Assembly (NCBI GenBank): GCA_019054805.1
Contig: JAHQIY010000001.1
Coordinates: 8,136,501-8,200,500 of the forward strand
DNA length: 64,000 bases
Direction of reading: 5' to 3'
From: Brachionus manjavacas
Lineage: Eukaryota; Rotifera; Eurotatoria; Ploima; Brachionidae
Shown here one piece after another: positions 10,256-28,084 of the stretch. How positions within the stretch are numbered: the stretch's first letter is position 1; every line of letters begins with the position of its first letter. The notes beneath the pieces are model-generated. The model was not told the origin of the DNA, did no database searches, and was given only the letters and a program-made list of their open reading frames with translations. The translations under genes and the position numbers were made by a program.

Positions 10256-12096
10256 TTATCTCTCCATAAGTTCCAAAATCTTTTCCTGATATTTGCTGTC
10301 GATTAAAATCACATTTTTTACAAATTTTTCAAAAGTTTCATAATTTGAAATCTTAAGAAAAAATTAATAGTTATTTTGCTTAAATTAAATTTTGATTGAA
10401 TAATATTGTTTTTTTTTTACCAAACCAATGTGATCAACTAAGTATTTAAAAAATTTTGAAAAATATATAGGTTGACGACACTATTTTGATCAATATATAA
10501 AAATTAAAAATACCTTTGAAAATTTTGTTTCTTTTTGAATAAATTGTAACTTGGGTAATCCAAATATTTCTTCGCAGTTCATTTTTTCCTCAATTTCGTT
10601 AAAATGTTCGAGTAAAAAATGCTCAATTGATTGTAAATATTTAACTCTTAATTTGTGAATGTTCTTCATAAGTTTTCTTTTGACTTTTAATCGCAAACCT
10701 TTTAAGCAGCCAAAATTTTTGAATGAATCATTTGATAATTGATCTAAATTATGTACCTCAAGAAAAATTAAATTATTCCTAAATGATGGCACTTTGGCTG
10801 AATTAATAGATAAAAATTTCAAATTTGGTAAGTTAAAAGAAATAAGATCAGTTGAGAAAACTTCATTGCTATCTAGCAAAATTAAACATTGAAGATTTTC
10901 CATTTTGTTCATAGAAGATATACGAAATAAAGAATTTTTTATAAAATTTTGTAGACTCAAAAATTCCAATTTAGGAAAATCAAAAAATGCATTTCTTTCA
11001 ATTGAAAAAATTTTGTTTTTGTTTAATTCTAAAATGGATAAATTTTTCAGACCTCCTAAAGATGAATCTCTAATTGATTCAAAATCATTTGAAATAAATT
11101 TTAAATAATTAAGATTTGATAATTCATCAAAAGCATTTTTTCCTAAGTTAGAAATATTTGAATAGCTAATTTCGAGATGGCTTAAATTTTTCAAGCCACA
11201 GAAAAATTCTTTTAAGATTACAGCGCAACCAATTCCTTCTATGAATAAAGATTCAAGATTATTCAATCCGTTGAAGCATTTGTCTTTGAAAAAGCATTCT
11301 TCCTCAACTTGAAGTGAAAATTTTTTGATTCCATTTAACTCAGAAAATAAATTCTCTCCGATCTCTTGAAGACTGTTAAACTCAAAATCACAATGAACCA
11401 ATTGATTTAAATTTATTTGGCTTTTAACAACTCCAAAATCTTGTTTGTCGAAACTTTCTATAAAATTTCGTTTAATTACAAATTTTTCTAATAAATTCAT
11501 CTTAGAATCTGACAAATCAATTAGCCCTTCTGAATTGTTAGTCCTATTTTCAATCAAATTTCTGAACAAATTTAAAAATATTACGTCCTAAATGAGCCAA
11601 GTAAATTTTTAATTAACAAAATTTTTAATTATTTTGGTTATACTTTTCCAGCTAGTAAAATCTGTCTCTTAAAACCAATTTCCTTGTTAAAGTCTTTTCT
11701 TAAAATAAAATTATTATATTTTTACATTAATTTTCATAATTACTTCAAAGATTCGATCACATTTTGGTCAATAAGTTGATTAGATATTATCAAAAAACCA
11801 AAAATATTCGAATGAAAAATTTTTAAATCAATTTTAAAGTTTGTTCTTGGTACAAAAAAACAAAATATTTGTTCTTGATTAAAGTTGAAATTTGATTGAT
11901 TTTTTGAATTTTCTAGAGTTGTGGCTATGATGCTTTGAATTTTGTTTAAAAACTTGTTTCGATATAAATTTATGGTTTTAAGTTCCCATTGGGATGATAA
12001 AATCAATTTTTCTGCTTGAATGTCAATTTCACTTTTCAAATTTTCATAATATTCTAAATAATTTTGTCTGAATTCCACCATTTTAACAAAAATCAA
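10256..12096 (-). CDS. leucine-rich-repeat protein, function unknown
   Basis: Minus-strand gene with exons 11744-12096, 10514-11561 and 10256-10351. A 12-nt microexon (LITL) between the last two is possible and also keeps frame. The first exon encodes a charged helical region beginning MIFVKMVEFRQNYLEYYENL. The large exon carries irregular leucine-rich repeats of about 24 residues, with units such as LSHLEISYSNISNLGKNAF and LSILELNKNKIFSIERNAF, from about residue 160 to 400. The last exon reads ISNYETFEKFVKNVILID and ends LELMER. There is no signal peptide or membrane segment, suggesting an intracellular protein. A broken copy of the 3' part lies at 17157-18440, where the last exon is also preserved, supporting this exon. 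No orthologue is recognised. Confidence 0.65.
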
Positions 12097-12439
12097 ATTT
12101 AAAAAAAAAATTAATTTTATAATAGGAAAAAAGTCGTTTTTAACATTAATTGGCCAAGAGAGCTAAAATATGTTTGAAAAAAATTTGTTTTAAATTTTAA
12201 TTTAATATGAAAAAAATTCTAATTTTAATAGGGTTTGTTAATCTTTTTTGTCCTTTATCTTTTCTACTCTGATTTGCCTTAAAAATTAATTTGAAAATTT
12301 ACACTAGAATAATTTATTTAATTCATTTGTTTAGATTGATCAATTGATTGGAAATAAAAAAATGATTTAGAAATTAATACAAATAAAATAAATTTTTTAA
12401 TTTAGAACTTAAAATTCGCTCCCGTAGTTTGTGAACTTT
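12097..12439. other. intergenic, no feature seen
   Basis: AT-rich sequence between the LRR gene start and the 5'-truncated LINE; nothing supported. Confidence 0.5.
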
Positions 12440-13860
12440 AATACATTAAAATGTGTGAACTAAATAAAAAAAAAATTAGATCAATTATTTATATAAAAAA
12501 ATATAATTCTGTTAGGAAACACCGGCGAACATCGGATAATCTATTCTTTTTAATTCAAAAAATTGTGGAATCATTTAATAGAAAAAAAAGAGTTTGTGGC
12601 CTTTTTTTTGATATTTCTAAAGCCTTTGATAGGGTTTGGCATGAAGGTTTACTTTTTAAATTGATTAAAATGAATCCACCTCATTACTTGACTAACTGGA
12701 TTAGATCCTTTTTAGATAATAGGACATTTTAGGTAAATGTGAATGACCACTTGAGCGACGAATATCAAATAATTGCAGGTGTTCCTCAAGGCTCAGTAAT
12801 TAGTCCTCTTTTATTTAGTATATATATAAATGACATCCCAAAAAGAAACAAAACAAATAACGAATACTCTCTGCTTTTGGCAGATGATCTAGTTACATTC
12901 TTCATTTATAACAAAAAGGGGAACCTAGAAAATAAGATAAATAAATACATCAACGAACTAGAACAATGGCTTATTAAATGGAAAATGAAGATATCAGTTG
13001 AAAAGTCGTGTTCAGTAGTCTTCTCTAGGCACAAAAAAGAGAATAATAATCTAAACTAAAAAAATTTATGGAAACAGAATAATGAGCCAAATAGAAATCA
13101 AGTTTCTTGATATAAAATTTGATTCTAAATTAAATTTTAATATATTAGTAGACGAAATTAATGAACGCTGCAACAAAAGGCTAAATATTATTAAGATATT
13201 GTCAAATAAAAAATGGGGTCTTACTCAAAACACACTAGGAAATTTATATAAATCTTAAGTCGGATCAATTTTAGACTATTCTTTTCCTTGCTTGAATTCA
13301 TTTTCAGAAAATAATATCAAAAAATACAAGCAATTCAGAATACAGCAGTAAGATCTATCCTTAAGTTAAAATATGATACTTCCTCCAACATCGAGCATCA
13401 TGAAGCTTTTAATAAACTTAAATTACTAACAGTCTCAAATCGGCTTTTTGAGTTGAGTGAGAGATATGTTGAGACAGGACTGAGTCATTCTTTTCCATTT
13501 GTTGTAAGACTGGTGGAGGAATCCAAAGAAGGTTTCGAATCGAGATATATTGAATATCAAACTCCATTGTGTAATTGCTACCTTACTATTTCCTCCTTTT
13601 TTCCTGAAACCTGAACTATGTAAACATTTGCCACATGTAACAATCTATGTCTTCTAAACATTCATTTTTTTTTTAGCTTATGTACTTTATTTGATTTTTT
13701 TTCTCATTTTATTAACTTTAATTTAATTTTTTATTTTTATTTTGATTTTTTAAATAAAAAATATAATTAAAGAATTAATAATTAATTATTAATTATTCTG
13801 AAGGAGTCTTAGCTCGGTACAGAAAACAAATAGAAAAAAAAAAAAAAACTGAATTTCTGA
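12440..13860 (+). pseudogene. non-LTR retrotransposon (LINE-A), 5'-truncated, inactive
   Basis: The plus strand encodes reverse-transcriptase motifs in order: RKHRRTSDNLFFLIQKI, CGLFFDISKAFDRVWHEG, GVPQGSVISPLLFSIYIND and LLADDLVTFF (usually YADD), then the C-terminal region IKFLDIKFDSKLNF and LFELSERYVETGLS ending in FFPET near 13613. In-frame stops (TAG at 12730-12732, TAA near 13059 and 13257) and a frame change make it inactive. No endonuclease domain is present, so it is 5'-truncated. The 3' end has the hairpin tail TTCTGAAGGAGTCTTAGCTC near 13796 followed by an A-rich run. Confidence 0.9.
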
Positions 13861-13950
13861 ACGAATACATTCAAATTTTATCTTTCAGTTCACATCTCTA
13901 AAATTTACTTTAAAAATAATTTAATTAAGATAATAAAATATTTTTTTCTT

Positions 13951-15013
13951 TTAATTATTTTTTTGTATATTTCTCGTATCCTTCCAATCAACAAATTGTT
14001 CATCAGCCCAAAACTTTCCTTTAAATGCATCACAATTTTCAGGAAGCAATGCCAGAAAAACTGGTGTTTTTGCTCCTTTTAAAAAAAATAAATAATTACA
14101 TATTTAAATTTTTAAATATTCATAAAACCTTCTTCAGGAGTTAAGGGACCTGAATAACTAGTCATATCTGTGGCACAGTAGCCGGGTGTGCATGAATTAA
14201 CTACAATATTTTTTCTTTCGTCTTTGTCAAATAAGATCTGTTGAGCTTCAGTCAAAAGATTCAAGCCAATTTTAGACATAGCATAACAATTTGAAGCTAA
14301 GTTTTTATGCTGTCCAGATTTTGCTAACCTATTGTAGAAAAAATTTGAATATATTTTTAATAAAATACAAAAAATTCAGCATACTGGATGTATTCGTCCA
14401 TTAATTGAATGCTTTCTTCGATTGAAAATGTTTTTGATGCGATTCTATCAATCAAATTCTGATCCTTTATGTTTGATAAAAAACCTGCCCTGCTTGATAC
14501 GTTCACCACTCTTGCATTTGGTCTAAGTAATGGAAAAAGAGCATTACATACATTTAAGGTTGATGAAAAGCTAACTCGAATTGTGTTAATGACTTGGTCT
14601 ATTTCAGGCGTAAAATCGTTTTCCTTACAATTTTATTAAGTAAAATTTTTATTTTTATTCTTTAAAATACTCTATGATGATAAGCAATGGCTGCATTATT
14701 GATCAGAACATCAAGGCCGTCATATTTTTCTTTGAGATGCTGTGAAAAACGCTCAATACTATGCGAATCTTCAATGTCCAACTGATGAAAATTAACACTA
14801 ATTCCTTCATCTTGGAGATTCTTCACTGCTTTTATTCCGATGCTTTCATTTCTTGCTAAAATTCTAATAAAAAAAATCGAAATTTTCATTTTTTGAAGTA
14901 ATACCAGTGAGGTAGACGATACCATTAAATTTTCTGGCTAGGCTTTTGACAATGGCAAAGCCTATACCTTTATTTGAACCTGTTACAACGGCCACTTTTT
15001 TTAAATTTTGCAT
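13951..15013 (-). CDS. CBR1: carbonyl reductase (NADPH), SDR family
   Basis: NADPH-dependent short-chain dehydrogenase that reduces carbonyl compounds in the cytosol. Five exons: 14905-15013, 14671-14855, 14385-14623, 14129-14328 and 13951-14075, totalling 858 nt (285 aa; human CBR1 277). Visible motifs: N-terminal VAVVTGSNKGIGFAIVKSLA (Rossmann TGxxxGIG), HQLDIEDSHSI, LDVLINNAAIAY (NNAG motif with A for G), VVNVSS with the catalytic Ser, CYAMSKIG (catalytic YxxxK) and CTPGYCATDM. The C-terminal EEGAKTPVFLALLP matches carbonyl reductases closely. Introns are about 45-57 bp. The first acceptor used is AATTTTAG, not the earlier ATTAG, because only this keeps LTAR-type continuity. It could be a CBR3-like paralogue; vertebrate CBR1/CBR3 split after this lineage would have diverged. 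Confidence 0.94.
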
Positions 15014-15606
15014 TTTAACTATTCTTCTCTTAATATTTTTAAAATGCACAAATTGAAATTATAAGAAAAATAATTATAATTAAGTATTTAATTTTAAATT
15101 TATATTATCATCTTAGTTTTTGCTAAATTTTATACTTTCAATTTTGCGATTAAATATTAATGGTCATGCTCATAGAAATAATCAATAGCTTTTTTATTAA
15201 AGCATTAACTAGAAACACATATTTTCGTGTTATGCAAACAAAGTTTATTAACCAACTGAATACATAAAATAAATAAACTTAAACATTGGATGCTTACTAT
15301 AAAAATATGGTAACGCATTTTATTTAATAATTAAATTTACCCTAACCTCTTTTAATAATTATTTTTCACATTAAATGAGTCCTCTTTAGTTTAAAAAAAA
15401 ATTAATTAAATTTTAAATTCTAAAGAAAATAAAAAAATATTATTAAAATGAAGAAAACGTTTAATCTCACTCAAGTTATCTGAGAATAACTAAAAAAATG
15501 TATACTCAAGATAACTTTGACTTTAGTAAAAAAATTTATTTATTTATACTCAAAAAAAAAAATAATAAAAATAAAAAAAATGATTAACACATTATTAAGA
15601 GATTAA
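15014..15606. other. intergenic, no feature seen
   Basis: AT-rich upstream region of the carbonyl reductase; nothing supported. Confidence 0.5.
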
Positions 15607-15915
15607 TTATCTAGAACAATTGTTACATTTCCAGACTTCCTTAATAGGAACATAAGTTCTATTAAAACATTTTAAGTGGAAATCATTTTTACAATCACCG
15701 CATGCGATCCATTTATTTTCACAAGAAAGATTGCAAATTTTACAAGATTTCAAAGACTTCAAAAAATGGCCTAATACAGTCTCTAACATCAAAAAACCAT
15801 CAGAAGTAAAATATTTAAGTAGTGGCTCCTTTTTTAAACCACTAGAATCAACTAAAATGAATAAAAAAGATTTTTTCAAATTTTTAGTAAGAAAATATTC
15901 TATATCCGATTTCAT
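15607..15915 (-). CDS. orphan C4HC3 zinc-finger ORF (PHD- or Nse1-RING-like)
   Basis: A 102-codon minus-strand ORF. Its C-terminal half has C-x2-C-x10-C-x2-C-x4-H-x2-C-x13-C-x2-C: CKICNLSCENKWIACGDC, then NDFHLKCF and VWKCNNC. The W-x-C-x2-C end is typical of PHD fingers, which usually read chromatin. The spacing also resembles the variant RING of the SMC5/6 subunit Nse1, and the preceding LLKYFTSDGFL faintly resembles the helix before that RING. No upstream exons were found, so it may be a partial gene, a small protein or part of a mobile element. An alternative start after a potential acceptor near 15856 is possible. Confidence 0.4.
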   Translation of the reverse strand: MKSDIEYFLTKNLKKSFLFILVDSSGLKKEPLLKYFTSDGFLMLETVLGHFLKSLKSCKICNLSCENKWIACGDCKNDFHLKCFNRTYVPIKEVWKCNNCSR

Positions 15916-16309
15916 ATTGATTAATTTTTGGTTTTGATGTCAAAATTAACTTGTCTAAAATCAAATCAACTGATTTTTTGAAAACACATCAAAAATTTTA
16001 AAATTTATTTCTAATTTCTAATTTTTGAAATTCTAGGGCTTAATATTTTTACTTGAACAATCTCGTTTTTTTCATAAAAACCTAGATTGTGTGTTGAATC
16101 AAAAATTTTCAAAAATTCGCTTAGTAGTAAGGGTTTGGCTTCAGATGATCAGACATTTAAAAGCATGTGTATCGACACTAAAAAAGGGTGTATCTTTAGT
16201 TTTTATTGAAAAAAAATTAGAAAAAAGTTAAAGGCTCAATAAAATACTATAAATACAACTGATTTATTAATTTTCAACAATATCAAAAAAAATTAAACAA
16301 AAAACAAAA
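15916..16309. other. intergenic, no feature seen
   Basis: AT-rich; no frame or repeat could be supported. It could hide upstream exons of the zinc-finger ORF, but none was recognised. Confidence 0.4.
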
Positions 16310-16725
16310 AAAATTAGCTAATAAGTATGAAATAATTCAGTCAGCCTTTCATTTTACCATTTATACCATACCAATTAATGTCGAATCAACACCCACAATT
16401 GCAGAATCAACAAAATTATTAACCTCCAAACCAATTTCACAATTTTTATAATTGTTTCTACTACCCATAAGCAGGAGATAGAAAAATTAATAAATACAAA
16501 ATACCAATTTTTCCAATCAAGATTGATATCGATAAAAGTAGATGTAGAGATTATCGTTTTCCTCACACATAAACAAATTAGCAAATTAAATCATAAAAAA
16601 ATCAAAGAAAATTTTTAAAAAAATGAAAACTTGTACAAATAAAATGCAAAAAAAATTATTTTTGAATCATAATAAAGTTTTTCTAGTAATTTAAACTCAT
16701 TGTAATATTCTTTTTTATTTTTAAA
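16310..16725 (+). repeat. dispersed repeat R9, copy B
   Basis: Inverted, nearly identical copy of 9290-9690. On the plus strand it reads LANKYEIIQSAFHFTIY then VESTPTIAESTKLLTSKP before a stop, with the other frame open downstream to KLNHKKIKENF. Weaker similarity continues to about 17000. It lies next to the broken LRR-gene duplicate, as copy A lies next to the LRR gene. Confidence 0.75.
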
Positions 16726-17286
16726 AGTTTTCAATAAAATTATAAAATTATAATAAAAATATAATTTATAATAAATTTTATTTTCTGGTAATAACAGGAA
16801 ATGCGAAATTTAGCTAGTGAGATTCAAATTCTGATTAATACAAGCTCTCATATTTTAAAATTAAAAATTAAAAATTGATTTATAACAAAAAATAATTAAA
16901 TTTTAACTGCACAAAATTTAATAAAAAAATTCTGACAGAGTCAATTCAAATAGCTCAGTTTGACTTATTCAATTATCGTAAAGAAAGTAAAAATTCAAAG
17001 TAATTTTGATCAAATTTATTATTGCCAATTTTGTTAAATTTAACACCAGAAGCACTAAACATTAAAATGAGATACAGTACTAAGCGCGATGAACACATTT
17101 GAAAAAAGCAAAAAATAAAATTTGCGAATTTTAAATGAAACAAGAAGCGACAAAATTTTTATCTCTCCATAAATACCAAAATCTTTTCCTGATATTTGCT
17201 GTCGATTAAAATCACATTTTTTACAAATTTTTCAAATGTTTCATAATTTGAAATCTTAAAATAAAATTAATAGTTATTTTTCTTAA

Positions 17287-17500
17287 CACTCAAAGGACCG
17301 GCGGTGTCAATTTGACACTTTTTCAAAAATTCAAATATAATTTTTTAGTTAACGGTCGATCATATTTACATGTATTGATATTTTTTTTAAAGTTTAGGTA
17401 ACGGTCTTTTAAATATTCTGCTTTTCATGTTACAGACTTTTATGGAACGAATGCAACATTTAAACAAAGTTAATGCCAAAAATAGCCGGTCCTTTGTATG
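17287..17500. mobile_element. piggyBac-like MITE with TTAA target sites
   Basis: A 214-bp insert bounded by TTAA at 17283-17286 and 17501-17504. The ends are CACTCAAAGGACCGGC and the complement of GCCGGTCCTTTGTATG, a 16-bp inverted repeat with two mismatches. The paralogous empty site at 10380-10383 has a single TTAA in the same context. TTAA duplication is characteristic of piggyBac (also Kolobok); there is no coding capacity. Confidence 0.85.
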
Positions 17501-17587
17501 TTAAATTTAATTTTGATTGAAAAAAGATTATTTTTTTTTACCAAACCAATGTGACCAACTAAGTATTTAAAAAATTTAGAAAAAAAT

Positions 17588-17987
17588 ATATAGGTTGACT
17601 TGATTAAAATTTACAAATTAGTGAATGGAATAGAAAAGGTAAGTTTGGTCAAGAATCGAGTGAACAAATCAGAAAACAAGGAACCAGCCGGGGCGTTAAG
17701 AGGAAATAACATCAGAGTCCAGAGAGAAAGTTTCCCAGCTCAAATTAGAAACGATTTTGCGGCTGAAGTAAATGCCAGACATGTATTTTTCTCAAACAGA
17801 GTAGTTCCGCATTGGAATAAGTTGCAAGAAAATGTGGTGAAATCCAATTCAACCACTAATTTTAAAATGGCTTTAGATAAGTTCAATGGAATCGGCTGCT
17901 ACAGCTCTACACGGCCAATTGACGGTGATGGGCTTAGACAATCTACATGTTAGTTGTCGCAGCAAGAACTACTACTACTACTACTAC
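17588..17987 (+). pseudogene. LINE 3'-end fragment with ACT-repeat tail
   Basis: The plus strand encodes the end of a LINE ORF2: LIKIYKLVNGIEKVSLVKNR, HVFFSNRVVPHWNKLQENVV and a stop at 17951-17953, followed shortly by ACTACTACTACTACT. It is inserted between GGTTGAC and TATTTTGATC of the LRR duplicate, with loss of the intervening GACAC seen at the empty site (near 10480). A simple-repeat tail and extreme 5' truncation fit target-primed insertion. Confidence 0.85.
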
Positions 17988-18064
17988 TATTTTGATCAAT
18001 TTTTATAAATTAAAAATACCTTTGAATTTTTTTTTTCTTTTTGGATAATTTGTAACTTATAATA

Positions 18065-18361
18065 ATTGTTCCTTTTCTTTCTTAGTGGATAATGGGGAGG
18101 CGCTTATCTCCTTTTCAAGTTCCTTTTTTGAACAACGGCTTCGATCTGACACAGAGGCTACTGCATCGAGTTGATCATCTACACTGCAATTATTACCCAG
18201 TTGAAACTGGTGCCCCTTTTTTAATGATGAAAGAGGTTTAAACATTCACCCCGTATTGCAGAGATATTTTGAAGATTTTTTCACCCTCAGCCGGTTTTGA
18301 ACTCTTGATCCTCTGCTTGCATGACTAAAACGCAAACCATTCGGCTCTACGGGTTTTTAAA
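18065..18361 (-). mobile_element. tRNA-derived SINE, full-length copy
   Basis: A 297-bp insert flanked by an exact 8-bp duplication TTATAATA (18057-18064 and 18362-18369). Read on the minus strand it starts with a tRNA-like head: CCCGTAGAGCCGAATGGTTT holds an A box and GAGTTCAAAACCGGC a B box about 45 bp on. The tRNA-unrelated body includes AGATGATCAACTCGATGCAG and ends with AAGGAGATAAGCGCCTCC and an AT-rich tail. The 62-codon minus-strand ORF inside it is incidental. Relatives lie at 44697-44885, 56890-56945 and 62941-63000. Confidence 0.85.
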
Positions 18362-18440
18362 TTATAATATGGGCAATCCAAATATTTCTTCGCAGTTCCA
18401 CAATTTCGTTAAAATGTTAGAGTAAAAAATGCTTAAAATT

Positions 18441-20494
18441 GTAAGTTTTTTTACTTTAATTCAATTAAGTTGCCTAAAAGTTTTAGGCAATTGTCACTCT
18501 GTTAGCTCCGAAAAGGCGAAAAAATTAACTTCTACTTTTAGTTTTTCATTGTTATTATAAATTTATAGACTGAATCCATAAATGTTCATGATTTGGTGAA
18601 TATTTTTCGATGAAAAAAGCTAAAATTTACAAATCATTTCAAAACTTTTTATTTTTTTTATTCTATATTATTTATAATTTTAATTTTAAGATTGATAAGC
18701 CAAAATATGATTTTTTAAAACAAGAAAATTCTACAAATTGAGCATATTTTAAAATTAACCAATTTAAGTACAATTTTATTTATTGATATTAAATATATTA
18801 AAAATAGAGCTTAGTTTTGTAAATTGATGCGAACAAAAAAGAGATTTTTTTTTTAGTTGTACACAAAAATAATTAATAACTTATCTTTTTTTATTTTTTG
18901 AAATTGTTACTGTAATGACTGTTTTTTCTATTTGTATTCTTTTTGTGAAATGAGGTATTGATACCATGCATTATTGCTACGGAACTATTTTGATTCTAAT
19001 TGCGCAATTTACAGACTGATCCCAAGTAACATAATAATAATAATAATAATATTTTGGGAAAATTTAAAGTAAAGAAATGTCAGGAGACTTAGGTTATCCG
19101 AGGAACAAAAGGCAGAAAAAAAAGAGAATTTAAAAAAACAAAAAATATGACTTTTTAATTTAAATTTATATTTCATTAGTATTTTTTTATCTATTTCTAA
19201 TCATGTTCAAAAATTTTTTTTTTATCGCGCACTCTTTTCCAAAATTTTGATTTTAACCCTGTCCCATAACTTAAAAGCTTGAATTTATTCGTGCACCAAA
19301 ATCTGAGAATCGAATGCTATCACAGGCAGATCTCGCAAGGGTTTACGTTTATTTCAAATTATCTGCTTTTTCTTTCATTTCTTTTTTTGAAATTTTTTAA
19401 AACTGTTTTTTTATTTCAGTAAGTTTTGGTTTAACAGTAATTATGCTTTTAAAATAGTCAAAGGTATTTATTTATTTTTTAATCTACAATTAAAATAAAT
19501 ATTTTTGTCAATTTAGAACAATAATTAAAAAATGATTTGATATAAATTAAATTGTTTTTATTCATGTATGATATGTATTTAAGCGTTCATTTGATTCAAC
19601 TTTTTTTTTGTTGTTGTTGGAGCTTCGATTATTCATAAACTATTGCAGCCATCACAATGAATAAATTAGCAGTTAAATTTGAATTCAAGAGGATTGAGAA
19701 TTAAAATTAATTTTAAATTTGAATATTTTCCTTTTTAACATAGAAATATTGAAATTTTGAAAAAATGCTTTAAACTCTTCAATAAAAAAAATTTCTTCTT
19801 GGAACAAATTAAAAAAAACAAACAAATTTTAAATTAAATTTTTTGTTTGTAAGTCATGATCAACGCATTCATAGTTGAAATTAAGGATGTTTTAAATTTA
19901 AATGATGGATTATTATGAGCTTAAATAAAGACAATTAAATTTAATTTAGTTTAAAATTTTAAAATAAATTTGCATTTTTAAATCTGCTGTACACACCATT
20001 CACCCCTCCTGAATTAAATCGCGTGAAAGTATACTCGTCTCTCGAACAACTATTGCTTAAACGTGTACCTAAGTAATTCAAGAATAAGTTTCTCCGTTTA
20101 CATGCACCCTCAACTCTTGCAATTTTTGCACTAAATTCAAATTTTTCTCTAGCTATATTTCAAAACGAACATACACAATTTGAAATATTTGCTCTATAAG
20201 TTGGAACAAATTCAAACTACATGCAAACACAGGCACAGAGACCATTTTTGATATCTTATTTTTATTTTATTTTTTTTCATAGAAATAAATTATTTCAAAT
20301 TTTGTGTATTTCGTTTCAATTTATCTCATTTAGAATTCGAATCGATTTTTCTTTTGCTTCATTCTATTGTCCAGTGCCAAACTTTGAACAATTGTGCTCA
20401 TCAATTTGTTCAATGCGAATTTGAAAAAAGCGTATCTGTTTTAACTTTTACCTATAATTATAATTAAACTAATTTTTGGATAAAATTTGAATAG
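18441..20494. other. intergenic / upstream of USP7
   Basis: Two kilobases of AT-rich sequence with an ATA microsatellite near 19029-19050. A 67-codon ORF at 20221 with no domain could hold the USP7 first exon, but I cannot show a splice partner. Confidence 0.5.
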
Positions 20495-27581
<7,087 letters not shown>

Positions 27582-28084
27582 ATCTTTAATTGAGAAAAAC
27601 GTTTTTTTAAAGAAAATGACTTTTGTTGAATTTTATTTTTTCAATTTTTTTAATAACTTTACCTTCAGACTTCAGAGTAACATAAACCTTGAGAGAAAAG
27701 CAAATCTTAACTTTAATTTATTCATTCAACTAGTTCTTCTCATAATTGTGTTCGAATGGCAATTAGTTCATGACCATTGGGTGATAATTATTTAAGCAGT
27801 TGACGTGTTTGACCAAAATGGTATTAATCGACGACTCTTAACGTCTTTTTTGAGTCTTTAAAAATAACAGTCTCGAAAATTTAATTTTCAAAAATGAAGA
27901 AAAAATTTTAATTTTTAAATTATTTATTAAAAACTTAAAATTAAAAATTTAATTTGAATAAATTTTAACTATAAATTATTTAGAAGAAACAATTAATTGA
28001 ATTTAATTGAATTCGTACGCCCTTTGACTGGACGTAGAGTTTCAGAATTCTATGAATAAAAAAAAATTCTAATTTTTGTTAGTT
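27582..28084. other. USP7 3' flank and APC10 5' flank
   Basis: About 500 bp; a TTTTTGTTAG just before the APC10 ATG could be an acceptor of a 5'UTR intron. A 104-codon ORF at 27481 is mostly the USP7 exon in another frame. Confidence 0.5.

Larger units (their letters stand above)
17157..18440 (-). pseudogene. duplicated 3' part of the LRR gene, broken by three insertions
   Basis: The pieces 17157-17286, 17501-17587, 17988-18056 and 18370-18440 match, in order and orientation, the 3' end of the LRR gene at 10249-10630, including the last exon and the small CAATGTGATCAA region. The match is interrupted by a TTAA-flanked MITE, a LINE fragment and a SINE. The coding sequence before the SINE has lost length, so the copy is dead. 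Confidence 0.85.

Noticed and set aside
18057-18245. 62-codon minus-strand ORF
   Set aside because: Lies wholly within a SINE body; the related copy at 44.7 kb encodes something different in this frame.
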